Positions 37,888 to 49,660 of a DNA stretch of 64,000 bases are shown here, in pieces (position 1 is the stretch's first letter; every line of letters starts with the position of its first letter). The translations under genes were made by a program, and so were the position numbers. The stretch lies in the NCBI GenBank assembly GCA_002007465.1, contig LNAC01001898.1:1-64000 (forward strand), in the 5' to 3' direction. Origin of the DNA: Ailurus styani. Taxonomy: Eukaryota > Chordata > Mammalia > Carnivora > Ailuridae. The notes below the pieces were generated by a model. The model saw nothing but the letters and a program-made list of their open reading frames with translations. It was not told where the DNA came from and did not search any database.

Positions 37888-38079
37888 ATGTCTGTCTGTC
37901 TTTAATTTCTTCCCACTGTCACTGTCCAGAATGAAGGGACTGGTAAGTAAGTGAATCCCAACATTTTAAGCAAACTGTTGCTTTAAAAAAAATGAAAAGC
38001 AAAAATAATCTTGGTGCAGCATAATAAATGTCATTATAGAAGTCTGTGTATGCTTTTCTCTGCTCATGCAGCGAGGTGT

Positions 38080-38335
38080 GGAAGAGTGGGAAGAAGCCAA
38101 AGCTTCCCTGAGAAAGTAACCTTTGAGTTAAGGCTTACAGGATGAGTAAGCCATAGAGATAAAGAGAGTAGTACTCCAGGTAGAGAGAAAAATACAAGTA
38201 GTGCTTCCAGAGAATGTGATTCCTTTAGGGAAGTGCTTACAATTTCTAGCATGAAGTGGTTTTGAAGAGGGAGGCAGAAGTAGACCATTTGTTAGGTTAG
38301 GCAAGATTAAAGAGTTTGAAGTCTGTCTCCCTGAA
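38080..38335 (+). repeat. Ancient interspersed repeat, copy 3
   Basis: 'ttccctgagaaagtaacctt', 'gagttaaggcttacaggatg', then 'tagtgcttccagagaatgtg': same order as the copies at 22630 and 29450. Confidence 0.4.
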
Positions 38336-38617
38336 GGTCCCAGGAAACTATTTAATAAATGATCTCATATCTCAAATCTTTTTCTCTAAAAAATTGACAG
38401 GTGTTCTTTTATTATTAGATTATCAATAAATTTCTTTATCTTGTGTGCCTTGTCTTTGCCCATTCTTCTAATTGAATTTTAAGGTTTTCAGTATGTCTTT
38501 AGTCACCTTTAAGTTTTACTTCCAACGTAAGATAGGGGAGCTTTTGATTTTTATGTATTCGGATGTTTCTCTTTGTAGATGTTCTTATAAATTCCTCATC
38601 CTAAAAACATTTATTTA

Positions 38618-38779
38618 GGGGCGCCTGGGTGGCTCAGTGGGTTAAGCCTTTGCCTTCAGCTCAGGTCATGATCTCAGGGTCCTGGGAAGGAGCCTGCTTC
38701 CCTCCCTTCCTCTGCCTGCCTCTCTGCCTACTTGTGATCTCTCTCTGTCAAATAAATAAACAAAATTAAAAAAAAACCC
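38618..38779 (+). mobile_element. Young CAN-SINE, sense, internal deletion
   Basis: Perfect flanks aaacatttattta (38605-38617 and 38780-38792). Compared with the copy at 39640 it lacks about 40 bp between 'gtcctggga' and 'ggagcctgcttcc'. Head and tail are near consensus. Confidence 0.94.
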
Positions 38780-38847
38780 AAACATTTATTTATCTACAGT
38801 TTCTTCTACTGCATAACCCGTGCAATTGGTTTTGTTAACTTTTATTT

Positions 38848-39036
38848 TTTTTATTATTTTTTAAAGATTCTTTAATTTATTTATTTGACAGAGAGAGAGG
38901 TAGCAGGAACACAAGCAGGGCGAGTGGAAGAGGGAGAAGCAGGCTTCCCACTGAGCAGGGAGTCCTGTGTGGGGCTTGATCTCAGGACTTTGGGATCATG
39001 AACTGAGCCTAAAGCAGAGGCTTAAAGACTGAGCTC
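38848..39036 (-). mobile_element. CAN-SINE, antisense
   Basis: T-rich left end; the body runs to 'aaagactgagct', where the head is cut short. It lies 68 bp from the sense copy at 38618, forming an inverted pair. Confidence 0.88.
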
Positions 39037-39639
39037 CTTGTTTCATTAACTTTTAAATGGAACCTTCAGTATATTTTGATGTGTAGATTTCTTTCTCAAT
39101 GAGCCAGAATGACTATTTAATAGTTTCATTCTTTTGTAACTGAATTTTTTTTGTAACTGAATTTTGATGGCATTTTTATCATCTGTAAATATTTTTTGCA
39201 GAAAAGCTTAAAAGTACAGGCCAGATGATTTATAGCTAATGAGTTTTCTGTGATCTTTAGTGGTTTTATTTTTTTTAATTGAACTAATACTTGGTATTTG
39301 GTTAATTTCCACTCACAGTTAAGATTTCTGACTTCTGATAAATCAACATTGTGGCCTCTGTGTGCACATGTGGCCCCTGAAGATGGTTACACACTCCTCT
39401 CCTATCTGTTGTTCCTTGTCTCCAGGTGCTGATTATCACTTGGCATTTTTTTCTTTCAGTTTACAGTTGTTTTTCTTATATCACTAGTATATTTCCCTAT
39501 ATGTCTTTCAAAACCTAGAGAATAAGAGACTTGAAAGGGCCACGTTTAAAGGAAAGTGGAAGACAGTAGGTGTCAATATGGAGATGAGTCCCATAAAATT
39601 TGAAATTATGCCAGTCCCCCCAAATTGAAAACCAGTCAA

Positions 39640-39858
39640 GGGCGCCTGGGTGGCTCAGTGGGTTAAAGCCGCTGCCTTCAGCTCAGGTCATGATCCCAGG
39701 GTCCTGGGATCAAGGCCCACATCAGGCTCTCTGCTCAGCGGGGAGCCTGCTTCCTCCTCTCTCCTCTCTCTCTGCCTGCCTCTCTGCCTACTTGTAATCT
39801 CTCTCTCTGTGTGTCAAATGAATAAATAAAATCTAAAAAAAAAAAAAAGAAAAGAAAA
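39640..39858 (+). mobile_element. Young CAN-SINE, sense, perfect target duplication
   Basis: Flanks gaaaaccagtcaa at 39627-39639 and 39859-39871, perfect 13 bp. Near-complete mustelid-type element, the best copy in the window for subfamily typing. Confidence 0.95.
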
Positions 39859-40049
39859 GAAAACCAGTCAAAATTTACGTAATTTCAAAGTTTTTTGGCC
39901 CACATGAATCATAAGTTGTGTGCATGCATGCTTTTGAAATGCAGAGAAACCGAAATATCTGCCTCCTTATTAGGGTTAGTTGTTATTTATATGAGCTTTG
40001 ACTTACTTATGCGATGTTTCAGGAGTGCATTCGAATATGGGAGTCCTAC

Positions 40050-40140
40050 TCATGGGAGCTGTTGTGAGGTTTAAATGACTCTAATGTAAATTAAGTACTC
40101 AGTACTGTGCCCAGCTCAGTTTGCACTAAGAAAATTACTC
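40050..40140 (+). mobile_element. MIR 3' fragment, sense
   Basis: 'gctgttgtgaggtttaaatg' and 'tcagtactgtgcccagctca' match the MIR 3' part. Confidence 0.5.
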
Positions 40141-40619
40141 ACTTCGCTATTAGGTTAATATGTGATCTATACAGTGTTATATAATATATAATAACTTGTT
40201 CATAGGTGGGATTCTTTTATACTTGTGTTCTTTGCTCTTGTGTGTTTTGAGACAGATAAGTCAGGATTATGCTAGCTTTATTTAATGATACGATAGCTGC
40301 TTCTTTTAATGTTCTGGAGCAGTTTGCAAGATTTTATCTTTTTTTTCATCAAATTTTGAAATGTTGAGCAAACTCTAGTTCCTTTGCTAGGTAATTCTTT
40401 GTCAACTCTTTTACTTTTTAGGATGGTTCATTCTAGTCAGGCCATCTACATCTTCTTGATAAACCAACAATACTAAAGTATTTCCAGAATATTACCTTTA
40501 TGATTCTCAAATGTAATTAGTGTTAAGTATCATTTACAGCTTGAAAAACGACCTCTCCTATAGTGGTACTTTTATTCCTTTCTTAATCTCTCCCTCCCCA
40601 ATCTAGGTTTACATATTGC

Positions 40620-41000
40620 CTATTTCTTGGGTTTATTTATATATTTTTAATTGGTGGAAATGTTCATCCATGTACAAAAGTAGTTTAGTATAAAAAAAAA
40701 GTAGTTTAGTATAATGAATCACATTGTACCCATCCCCCAGCTTGGAACATTTATCATTCTCCTTTAGGACTTATTTGTTAATAATACTCATCACTTTTTC
40801 TTTTTTGATATTTTTCCCTGTAAGATATGGGTAGTTTTTGGAGCCTTAAAATTTAAATGCCTATTTTTAAAATTTTATTCTTTATTTTAAAAGTAATTAA
40901 AGTACTTTAAGGAAGTGAATTTGATGATAAGCACAACTTTGACAGCTTTCCACTGTCATTTTTTTTACTGTCATTTTTTTTTAAATTATACAACCTGATT
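40620..41000 (-). mobile_element. Possible old L1 fragment
   Basis: 'cattgtacccatcccccagc' and following words resemble old L1 3' sequence. Weak call. It contains the 18-bp duplication at 40676-40714. Confidence 0.3.
40676..40714. repeat. 18-bp direct repeat separated only by A residues
   Basis: aaaagtagtttagtataa occurs at 40676-40693 and 40697-40714, separated by AAA only. It is either a simple tandem slip or a target duplication around a tail-only insertion. Confidence 0.75.
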
Positions 41001-41151
41001 TATTTTTTTTTTTCAGAGTAAGATGTTTTACTTGCATTAGATATGTTTCTCATCCCTGAGAGGAGAAAATGGATATTTACATTGAATATCAGAGAGTTTG
41101 ACGTGTTCTTACCTAAATCCTTCGTTAGTAGGACGTTTTCAGAATTCTTTT

Positions 41152-41369
41152 TTTTTTTTTGAGATTTATTTATTTATTTGAGATAGAGAGGGAGAGAGCA
41201 GGCATGCACAGCAGAGGAAGAGGAAGGGCAGAGTGAGAGAGAGAATCTCAAGCAGACTCCGCACTGAGCATAAAGCCTGACCTGGGACTTGATCCCAGGA
41301 CCCTGAGATCATGACCTGGCCCAAAATTGAGAGTCAGATGTTTAACCAACTGAGCCACTCAGGTGTCCC
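41152..41369 (-). mobile_element. CAN-SINE, antisense, perfect target duplication
   Basis: Flanks ttcagaattctttt at 41138-41151 and 41370-41383 (14 bp). Older subfamily body. Confidence 0.93.
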
Positions 41370-42174
41370 TTCAGAATTCTTTTATAAACATCTGTCTAAA
41401 CATTTTCCTAAGGTTTTGCTGTCATTTTTTAAATGCTATTTAAAAATTTTTAAATATATTTATCTCAGTATTTTAGAAAGTTCTGCTATGAAATATTTTA
41501 GTGTTTTAGAAGCATTATTTTTTCTATGTACAGTTCCTAATTGCAAGACTTATTGAATTAGATTTTATTTAGTAATATAGTTTATGCTAAATTTTGTAAA
41601 CATATCATATCCTCAAAATAGGATATTGTCTGTGATTGAGGGGTTAAAAAATAATTATCAGTCTTTAAAATATTATGTATTAAAATAATCTGCATCCAAA
41701 TGTATATTTTTAAAAATACCAAATAGAGTTTTTTAGAAAAGTAAACTGTCATTTTGATTGACATATAACATTTTGATTATAATCTATCATTTTTTTAGCT
41801 TTTACATTTTCTTAATCTTTAAGATGGATTTTTTTTTCTCTGTTCTTTCTGGTTAGGTATACCTTATTGATACTGAGTGGTAAATCTTAAACCTGATTTC
41901 AAATGTATTATACTTCTCAACTTTTAGAATCCAAATATTAGCTATACTTGCTTAGTTGAGAGGATATATGTCAGAATCTATGTGCTTATTAAAAACCTTT
42001 TGCTGAACTTTCCCTGCTTTTTACTGGTTATGAATTAGTAATCATACTCAAATACTTGTAAGTCATATTTTTTATAAAGCAGATGTATTACCATTACAGA
42101 GTCAAGTTCAGTTATTCTAGCTTTGTTTTGAGCCTGATAATTGTGGTCCTCTTAACAATTTACTTACAAAAAAT

Positions 42175-42490
42175 TATTGATAATTGCATGTAAGTCTGCA
42201 AATCAATCAGTGTGATACACTGATTAATAAAAGAAGGATAAGAACCATATGATCCTCCAAATAGATGCAGAAAAAGCATTTGACAAAATACATCTCCTTT
42301 CTTGATAAAAACCCTCCACCACGTAGAGATAGAGGGAACATACGTCAGCATCATGAAAACCATATATACGAAAGACCCACAGCGAGTATCATCCTCAATG
42401 GGAGAGATCTGAGAGCTTTTCCCCTGGGGTCAGGAACGTGACTGGGATGTCCACTCTCAACACTGTTGTTCATTCATCATGTGAGTTTAT
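42175..42490 (+). mobile_element. L1 ORF2 (reverse-transcriptase region) fragment, sense
   Basis: 'atagatgcagaaaaagcatt', 'gagagcttttcccctggggt' and 'gggatgtccactctcaacac' match the carnivoran L1 ORF2. Truncated at both ends and frame-broken. Less decayed than the L1 at 61-6640. Confidence 0.75.
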
Positions 42491-42598
42491 AAAGATATAT
42501 TGGAAGAATACTGCCATGAAAGTACAACTTTCTATAATTCTCTTTTGGTTTTGGAATGTCACCACTTGCTTACGATACACAAAAACAAGCTAATATTT

Positions 42599-42667
42599 TT
42601 TTCTTTTTATTATTATTATTATTTGCCCCAGGGGTATAGGTCTATGAATTGTCAGGCTTACACCTTT
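42599..42667 (-). mobile_element. 69-bp L1 3'-end insertion with 21-bp target duplication
   Basis: T-run, (TTA)n, tttgccccaggggtataggt and the next 25 bases of L1 3' UTR in antisense. Flanked by a perfect 21-bp repeat at 42578-42598 and 42668-42688 (starts cacaaaaacaagctaat). Confidence 0.9.
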
Positions 42668-42688
42668 CACAAAAACAAGCTAATATTT

Positions 42689-43790
42689 AAAGGTGACTGT
42701 CTCTAAGGTGGTATCTGAGTGGTATCTCTAGGAGTTCTCAAAGAGCAATCCTTTTGTGGGTCATCAGGAGACATCCAGACACCCACTTCTCCAGAAGTTT
42801 CTCAGTGGCATCACACTGACTTTGTCATTGTTACAGTCCAGCCCTCTTTCTTGTGGACCGAGAAACCTGATTTGTCACCATCTGTTTTCCAGAGCCCGGT
42901 GGAGAGTGGCTGTGCCTCATGTGGGTCAACTCACATCTCAAAATCTTCAGTGAACATTCAGTGTAGACTGAATGTTTATCTCAAGCTGATCAGTCTCTTG
43001 TTTCTCTACCTACACTGTGACATTTTAACAAGAAACAGAATTTTAAAAAGGTGGTAGGAGTCATGTCAGGAGTTATTAAATTGTTCAGTGACAGAAGGCA
43101 CTGATGATACCCTTGCGCCATCATAGTAATCATAGGAATAATCTGGCCCATGGACTGGAGATACTTAAAATCCAACAGGCAAGGTACTCCCACTTGAAGA
43201 TGCCAGGCTAGACGCAGCTTCCATTTGCTGTGATACTTCTGTTCCCGTGCTTTCTGGACTGACCCATCCCCTTTCTGATGGGCATATTTCCTCTTCTGCC
43301 CTTGAGAGTGGAATGTGTGTCCTGTCAGTGTTCTCCTGTCTTGTCTTGCAAGCCATTTTGCTTCTTTAGGGACACCATGCATCTACTCTTATTCATCCTG
43401 TGTGAATTTATAGTTGAACTCTGAGAGAACAGTCTTACTGTAATTGTTTCACACTTCTCCCCTCTGCTCCTCCATTGTAGCCCTGATGATATGGGCAGAT
43501 CTGTAAAAAGCCTTGCAGACCTTCATATATGCACATACATTGTTTTCTTTTTCTTTTTTAAGTATCTCACTCAGTAGTCAAATTAATAGGGATCTACTGG
43601 CACAATTTGACTCCTTGACTGAGGAGTTTATTTTTATTTGTACTTATATAGAATGCTTTATAGAATTTTTATTTAATCCTTTGCAGTAACTGATTTTTGC
43701 CCCCAGATTTCTCTATCCAGTAATCTCCTGTTGTTTCTATCTGTAATTTCCTATTGTTTCAGCTGCTAATCTGAATGTGATAGGTATTTT
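42689..43790. other. Intron 1 sequence with unexplained open frames
   Basis: It holds a 130-codon minus-strand frame (42990-43382) and a 112-codon plus-strand frame (42719-43057). Neither matches a protein I know. No splice or poly(A) evidence. Confidence 0.3.
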
Positions 43791-43804
43791 AAAACTCAAT
43801 CCAA

Positions 43805-44144
43805 TATTCATCTGTTTTGTTTCTTAAATTCCACATATGAGTGAAATCATATGGTATTGTCTTTCTCTGACTGACTGACTTTGCTCAGCATATTACCCTC
43901 TAGCTCCATCCTGTAAATGGCAATATCTCATTCTTTTTGATGGCTATAGAGAACAGACTGAGGGATGCTGGAGGGGAGGCGGTGGGCATTGGGCTAGACG
44001 GGTGATGGACATTAAGGAGGGCACTTGTTATGATGAGCATTGGGTGTTAAAGGTAATGAATCACTGAATTCTACTCCTGAAACCAATATTACACTGTATG
44101 TTAACTAACTAGAATTTAAATAAAAACCTGAAACGAAAGATAAT
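43805..44144 (+). mobile_element. 5'-inverted (twin-primed) L1 3' end
   Basis: 43805-43945 is L1 sequence in antisense ('cttaaattccacatatgagt'). From 43946 the sense 3' UTR follows ('gaacagactgagggatgctg' to 'tagaatttaaataaaaacct'). The two parts are neighbours in an intact L1. Flanks aaaactcaatc (43791) and aaaattcaatc (44145) suggest a target duplication. Confidence 0.75.
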
Positions 44145-44783
44145 AAAATTCAATCTGATAGCCTAGATTTTAGAAATATTTCTCTAGACATCGTATTTAG
44201 TTTGGAGTATACATGGCATAAAGTAAGCCAAGACTGTTTCGAAATGTGACCATGGTGGTAGTGGGCAATTTGTCAAAAAAAGGTTGGTTTGATCTTGGTT
44301 TTATTAAACTTCCTGTAGTCCTTTGTAATGCTGGTTCTCTAGCTCAGGAAGCTGAAGTGTTGCTCAAAGGCATGAACTCCTTAACCTTGTCCCCTGCTAG
44401 TCTTTCTAAAGCCACTTTCATCAGAGATCTGCCTGACTTTTACTTTCCAGGGTAGAATCAACAACATGGAGAAGTGCAGGACAATGCATCATATTTTTTT
44501 CTTTGTTTAGAACATCTTATCTATAAACAACTTCAGAGCTTTTAAAAAATATATAAGCAGCTTCGTTTAAGCAAACATTAAGTAGAAATTTTTATTTACG
44601 AAAGGTTAATAATTGATTGAATTTGACATGTAGGTTATCCAGCTCTTCTTAGGCCTGGCAGAACTTTGCTTATCTCATACTGATACCCTTAAAATACGAA
44701 GGTTGTTTTATTATGTTTTTTGATACTCCAAATTAGCTGTAGCTTCCTTCCCACCTCCTCTCTTTCTGTGTATATTTATTTTT

Positions 44784-44974
44784 ATAGTATTTTTTTAAGA
44801 TTATTTATTAATTTGACAGAGAGATCACAAGTAGGCAGAGAGGCAGGCAGAGAGAGAGGGGGAAGCAGGCTCTTCGCCGAACAGAGAGCCCGATGCGGGG
44901 CTCGATCCCAGGGCCCTGAGATCATGACCCAAGCTGAAGGTAGAGGCTTAACTCACTGAGTCACCCAGGCGCCC
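44784..44974 (-). mobile_element. Young CAN-SINE, antisense, 17-bp target duplication
   Basis: Flanks tgtgtatatttattttt at 44767-44783 and 44976-44992. Mustelid-type body with 'gatcacaagtaggcagagag'. Confidence 0.94.
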
Positions 44975-44992
44975 TTGTGTATATTTATTTTT

Positions 44993-46839
44993 TAAAGCCT
45001 CTATGTTTCTTAGTTACCATGCTTCTTTCTCTTACTGGCAAGGCGTGTTCGTAAATGTCAGGTTATCCCTTCAGTATTGCCATTCCCCAGTTCTGTTTCA
45101 TCTTGGAACCTTTAGACTCTAGACAGGACTTCTACCATCATAAACTAGGGCTTAGCCCATTTGGGCCTTGCAGGAGGAGAGCCAGCTTGAGCTGCTCCCT
45201 GCTCCCAGAGAAACCCAGTCCTAGGATAGAGTCCACTGAAATACCTGCTGATGTCTGTCCTATTTCCTTTTAGTAATCTGGGAGGAGACTGAGTGATGGA
45301 GAGGAAAGAAGTAGAAGACCTGAGTTTTAATCCTAAATTATATCTTAAAATATCTCTTAGGTGAGCATATCCCTATAACCCACAGAGGCCTCAGATTCTT
45401 TCTTCTTTTTTTAAAATCTTTAAGCATACATTTGTTTTATAGGCAGGAATAACTTTGATAATAAACATGAAGAAAGCTTTGAAACAGTATGCCGAGACAG
45501 TCTTCAGGTGTTAAAGCATCTGCTTGCCTTTAAAACAAGGGAGTGGAAATAGATTAGAGTGACAAACTCAAATGCCTCCGGGCTAGGTCAAAACTGAGGT
45601 CAAGTGGAAAGTGCATCATACTGCATCAAAAGAAGTCAGCAGCTTCTTGGCTTTATTGTCATGGTAAGGAAATGCAGGCCAGTGGTTCTATTTTTAACTT
45701 TTCAAGAGAAGCTAGAAATACGGATTTTTACATGAAAATTCATTATTTAAAATGTCAGCAATTAGTTCAAAATCTTGAGCAACACTGCAGGACCAAGCAA
45801 AACATGTCTATAAGCCAACTCTGCTCCCTAGGCCTTTGGTTAAGATGATGGCTAAAGTCTTTCTGGATTAAATGGTTTTAGTGGCTGTTATTCTGACACT
45901 CTCTTCAAGGAGAACATACAGTGTCCTGGCTGGTGCCGCAAGTAGTACAGAGGAGGCTGGATGGGTTGGGTTGAAAGATGTGGTATGATGCCATCAGTTG
46001 GTGCCCAGAAGCTCTCTCTCCTCTTCCAAAGAAGGTACAAGAAACTATGGGACTCCTGTATGATGCTAGCAGTGGTAGCCAGTGCCCAGAGCAGCTGGTC
46101 TTTACCATCTGGATAATATCAACCTGTGCTGAAGCAGATGGAGTTGAAGTTGTGGCTCAGCTTTGCACCCAGCCTGGGGATGAGTGCCGTGGAAGAATCC
46201 CAAAGATGTAAGCAATTCCTCTTGGGAACGGAGAGGATCTGAGTTCTTTTTGTTTTGTTTTGTTTTTTCCATGTGGGAAGGATGTCATCATTTAAGAAGC
46301 TACCAACATAGGTGGGACAGAATTCTTCTCCAATTCTGGTAGTATGGCATTAAGGAAAGAGAATTAAGTCAAAGAGCAGTATGTTGATGCTATAAGCACT
46401 GCTGAAGTGGCCCCAGGGGAGCCAACATATGGTGTATCTCTAACCCATGGTGTCATTAGAACAACCAGTGGAAAAATTAGAACGAATCATAGGTTTTTGC
46501 CAGTCATACAATCAGAGCATATATTGGAAAAATGAAATTCATCAGCCTATTTTTGCTAATCTAAACAACTCTCAGTCTCACCTAGGTCTCCTTTGTGAAA
46601 CTATTGAAAGCAGTAATCCCTCTTTCTAGAAAAATGCCCATAGTAAAGTATGGTTTCTGTTGGGACAGTTCACCTCTGCCATCTTCATGTGAAAGCATCA
46701 GTAGACCGGAAGAGTGGGTGTGGTGGTGTTCTGATAAAACCCGGTATTCAAAAACAGGCAGCAGGCCATATTTTACCTTCAGGCTGTAGTTTGTCAACCC
46801 CAGGTTTAGAACATTGATAGCTGTGCTAGACTGGAGTAT
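44993..46839. other. Intron 1 sequence, nothing firm
   Basis: Apart from a weak MIR at 45310, I recognise nothing; decayed retroviral or LTR sequence is possible before the MLT1-like LTR. Confidence 0.35.
45310..45400 (+). mobile_element. MIR fragment, sense
   Basis: 'agaagacctgagttttaatc' and later 'agaggcctcagattctttct' fit MIR order. Weak. Confidence 0.4.
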
Positions 46840-47275
46840 TAATCAGCAAATAATCACTTATATTCTCCTCCTCTCTGGGTGGAGTGTACATGCCAGCTCT
46901 GCTGCCTTTGGGCATGGCCTTGAGATATACTTTGGCTGATGGACTATGAACAGACAGCATGTATATGGATATTTTAAATGCATTACATGATCTAGCTTGT
47001 CTCCTGCACTCTTGCCGTGAAAAGAACATGACCCAGACAGTCCTGTCCATGGAGGAAGACGAAGATCAGACCTAGATCCAACATACAGTTTGCAGCCAAG
47101 TTCTCCTGCCTCCAGAAGCAGTTTCCCAGCTGAGCCCCCACTAGAGCAGCCGAACTGCAGGCAACCTGTAGACCCGTGTGCTTGAGAATAAAGGTAGATT
47201 GTGTTAAGCCACTGAATTTTGGGCAGCTGTTAATATGGCGTGATTGTAGAAATAGCTGGCTAATATTATAGCACA
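46840..47275 (+). mobile_element. MLT1-like LTR
   Basis: 'actttggctgatggactatg', 'gagaataaaggtagattgtg', 'ttaagccactgaattttggg' and 'tagctggctaatat' follow the 3' part of MaLR/MLT1-type LTRs. Heavily decayed; no internal retroviral part seen. Confidence 0.6.
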
Positions 47276-47739
47276 GAGGAACATAGTTATTCATCTAGAG
47301 AGGAAGACATGAATCTCATTTTCAAAAACTGAAACAACAAAATGAGAGTCTCATCTCCTCACACAAATTCCAGAAAAAGATAAGGAAATATTTTTCTTTT
47401 TTTAAAATAATTCTCTACCCCACTCCTCCTCCCCCATACTTTCCCCATGGTTGGACTAAATCTTGCATTATAGATTTAGGTTCTGGTGTATACAGCTAAT
47501 CAGTGCTTAACACCGATTGTCTTTAGAGAGGCTTAGTTTTCCTTAAGCCAACCCCAGAGAGGCTCTCAGTACCAAGTACTGAATATTTAATACTTCCAAA
47601 ATTGTATCTGGAAGACTATCCAAGCTCTTCCTTAGAAAAAAAAAATAGTAATAGTTTCTTCAATTCAGAGAATTTTGAAAGCTGACTCCATGCTAGTCTT
47701 TGTGATAGATGGTAGAATTAACTTAGTCGACCAGTTGCT

Positions 47740-48000
47740 TTGTTCCTGCTGTGTGTCGTATATTGTGGTAGTCCATGGGGCACAGGAGGGTGCAAATCAA
47801 ATTCAAGGCTTTCATGGAGCACAGTGACTAGCAGGAGAGACAGGCAAATAAATGGATAATTAGGGCATGCTGTGGTAAGCAGTAGCAGAAGTGGCGTATC
47901 CACAGTCCTAGGGGAACTTGCAGGAGGTGTACTTGACCCTGCCTGAAGATTAGAATGTGGGGAGCATTTCAGTGAAGTCTTCCTGAAGGAATTCACACTT
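47740..48000 (+). repeat. Ancient interspersed repeat, copy 4
   Basis: 'gttcctgctgtgtgtcgtat', 'caaggctttcatggagcaca', then 'agtgaagtcttcctgaagga': same order as the copies at 22630, 29450 and 38080. Confidence 0.45.
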
Positions 48001-49059
48001 GAATCTTTGGGAATTCAAACAGTGTTAGCATGAAGTCCTATGACTGTAGAGTAGAAAGGGACTTTATGTAGTATCCTCTTTTATACATTAAAAGGAAGCT
48101 CTCTGTCCCTTTTAGGATTTCCCTCCGATAGGAAGCTGCTCACAACAATCTGCTTTGGGTAACTATTGTTGAAGGTATTCAAGTATCTATAAATTCTAGC
48201 TAGTTAGCAGTTCTGTGCATGCATCTGAAAAATAGTGTAATGATTCTCATTTCTCAGGGCAGGTGTATATCGTTGTATGATGTCAGGTTTTAGTTTGAAA
48301 TAGCCTCAGATTTCTAGGGTTGATGTTTTGCTTTGTTACCGTTTTTTATTCATGAGTAGTGGGCTTGGAAGGAGGACTGGATGAGATTGAGAAAATGATC
48401 TAATTACCTCGGAAGTGATTTTCTTCCTAAAAACAGCCCTGAGTTTCAGTTGTGAATTTGTTGGATTGTTGGATTGTCTATACAGTTTAGTAGACCTAAG
48501 AATTTAATTTTTAAATATACTTGCTAATAGAATATTAGATTGGCTTAAAAACTACTTGGATTGCTTTTTCTTATGTAGACTGCATGGTTACAGAAATATG
48601 TCTATATTTATCCAGGTTCAAATTTAGAGAGCAACTCTGGTATCTTTTTGAACTTTGAAATGTGTTTTTCATCACAGAAAACACGGTTACATTCCTTTTT
48701 ACTTACTGTTCCAGAATTAACTCTTAGAAGGCTGGCAGATAAATTCAGTGTTTCGAAAGCTTTGTTTTAAGAGCATCTGTACTGGGGAATACGGCATTGG
48801 TATTCCTTCCCCTGGGGTGGCAATGACCTCATTGAGAAAGAAATTGTGTAGAAGTGCTTTCAGTTATTGGAATTTTTTGTTTTATTTTACAAAGCACTGA
48901 ATTGGACTCCTACTGATCTTTTCAAAATGTCCAAGATGATGTTATCTACTGTCACCCAGATGTGTTGAGAAGGGAGGGAAGAGCCTCACAGAATCCTGGG
49001 ACATCTGGACAATTTTACATTTGAATTCAGTCCTTCCTGTTGTAAATACAATATGTGCA
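48001..49059. other. Intron 1 sequence, nothing recognised
   Basis: AT-rich, no repeat or exon assigned. Confidence 0.4.
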
Positions 49060-49660
49060 AAATAGGAAATCTGAAAATATGGAAAAGGTAAAAGCGAGGG
49101 GGGATATACTATCAGGCAGAGATAATCAGTGCTAACATTTGGTATGTTGCATAGGTACATTCTTGTAAAAATTCAGTTTTATTTTTACAAAGTTGTGAAC
49201 ATACTCTGTGTATGTTCCATTTAATATTCAGATTTTAGTCTAGTTACTATTATAACAAACATTTTTCTAAGTTATACATACTTTCTAAGTCTTTTAATGA
49301 CTGCTGTGGCTGTACTATGATTTATCTAATCCCTTGTTAGATATTTAGATTGCTTTCTAGTTGGAACTACTATAAACATATAATGATAAAGTCTACTTAA
49401 TGGAGACACATACACAATTCATGTATGTGTACAAGTATGTAAGTATACAGCATTTTGAATATTCACAAATCAGTACACCACTAAAACTACTACCTATATC
49501 AGTAAATTATCACTAAGTGAGCACAGCCGTGCTAGCACTACTCAGGTCAAGAATGGAATTTGACCCAACTTGTGAACTCTAGTCACTCTTCCCTCCCTCT
49601 TGCTCAGAGGTAATCACTAAGCCAACCTCTAATGACATAGATTTGAAAATGCTCTTCTTT
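49060..49660 (-). mobile_element. Old L1M-type fragments, antisense
   Basis: 'aggcagagataatcagtgct', 'gatatttagattgctttcta' and 'ctcttgctcagaggtaatca' resemble reversed old L1 ends. Probably two diverged pieces. Confidence 0.4.

Noticed and set aside
39640..39720. tRNA-like head of SINEs as possible tRNA genes
   Set aside because: The box-like words belong to CAN-SINE heads; no complete cloverleaf and they are followed by SINE bodies.
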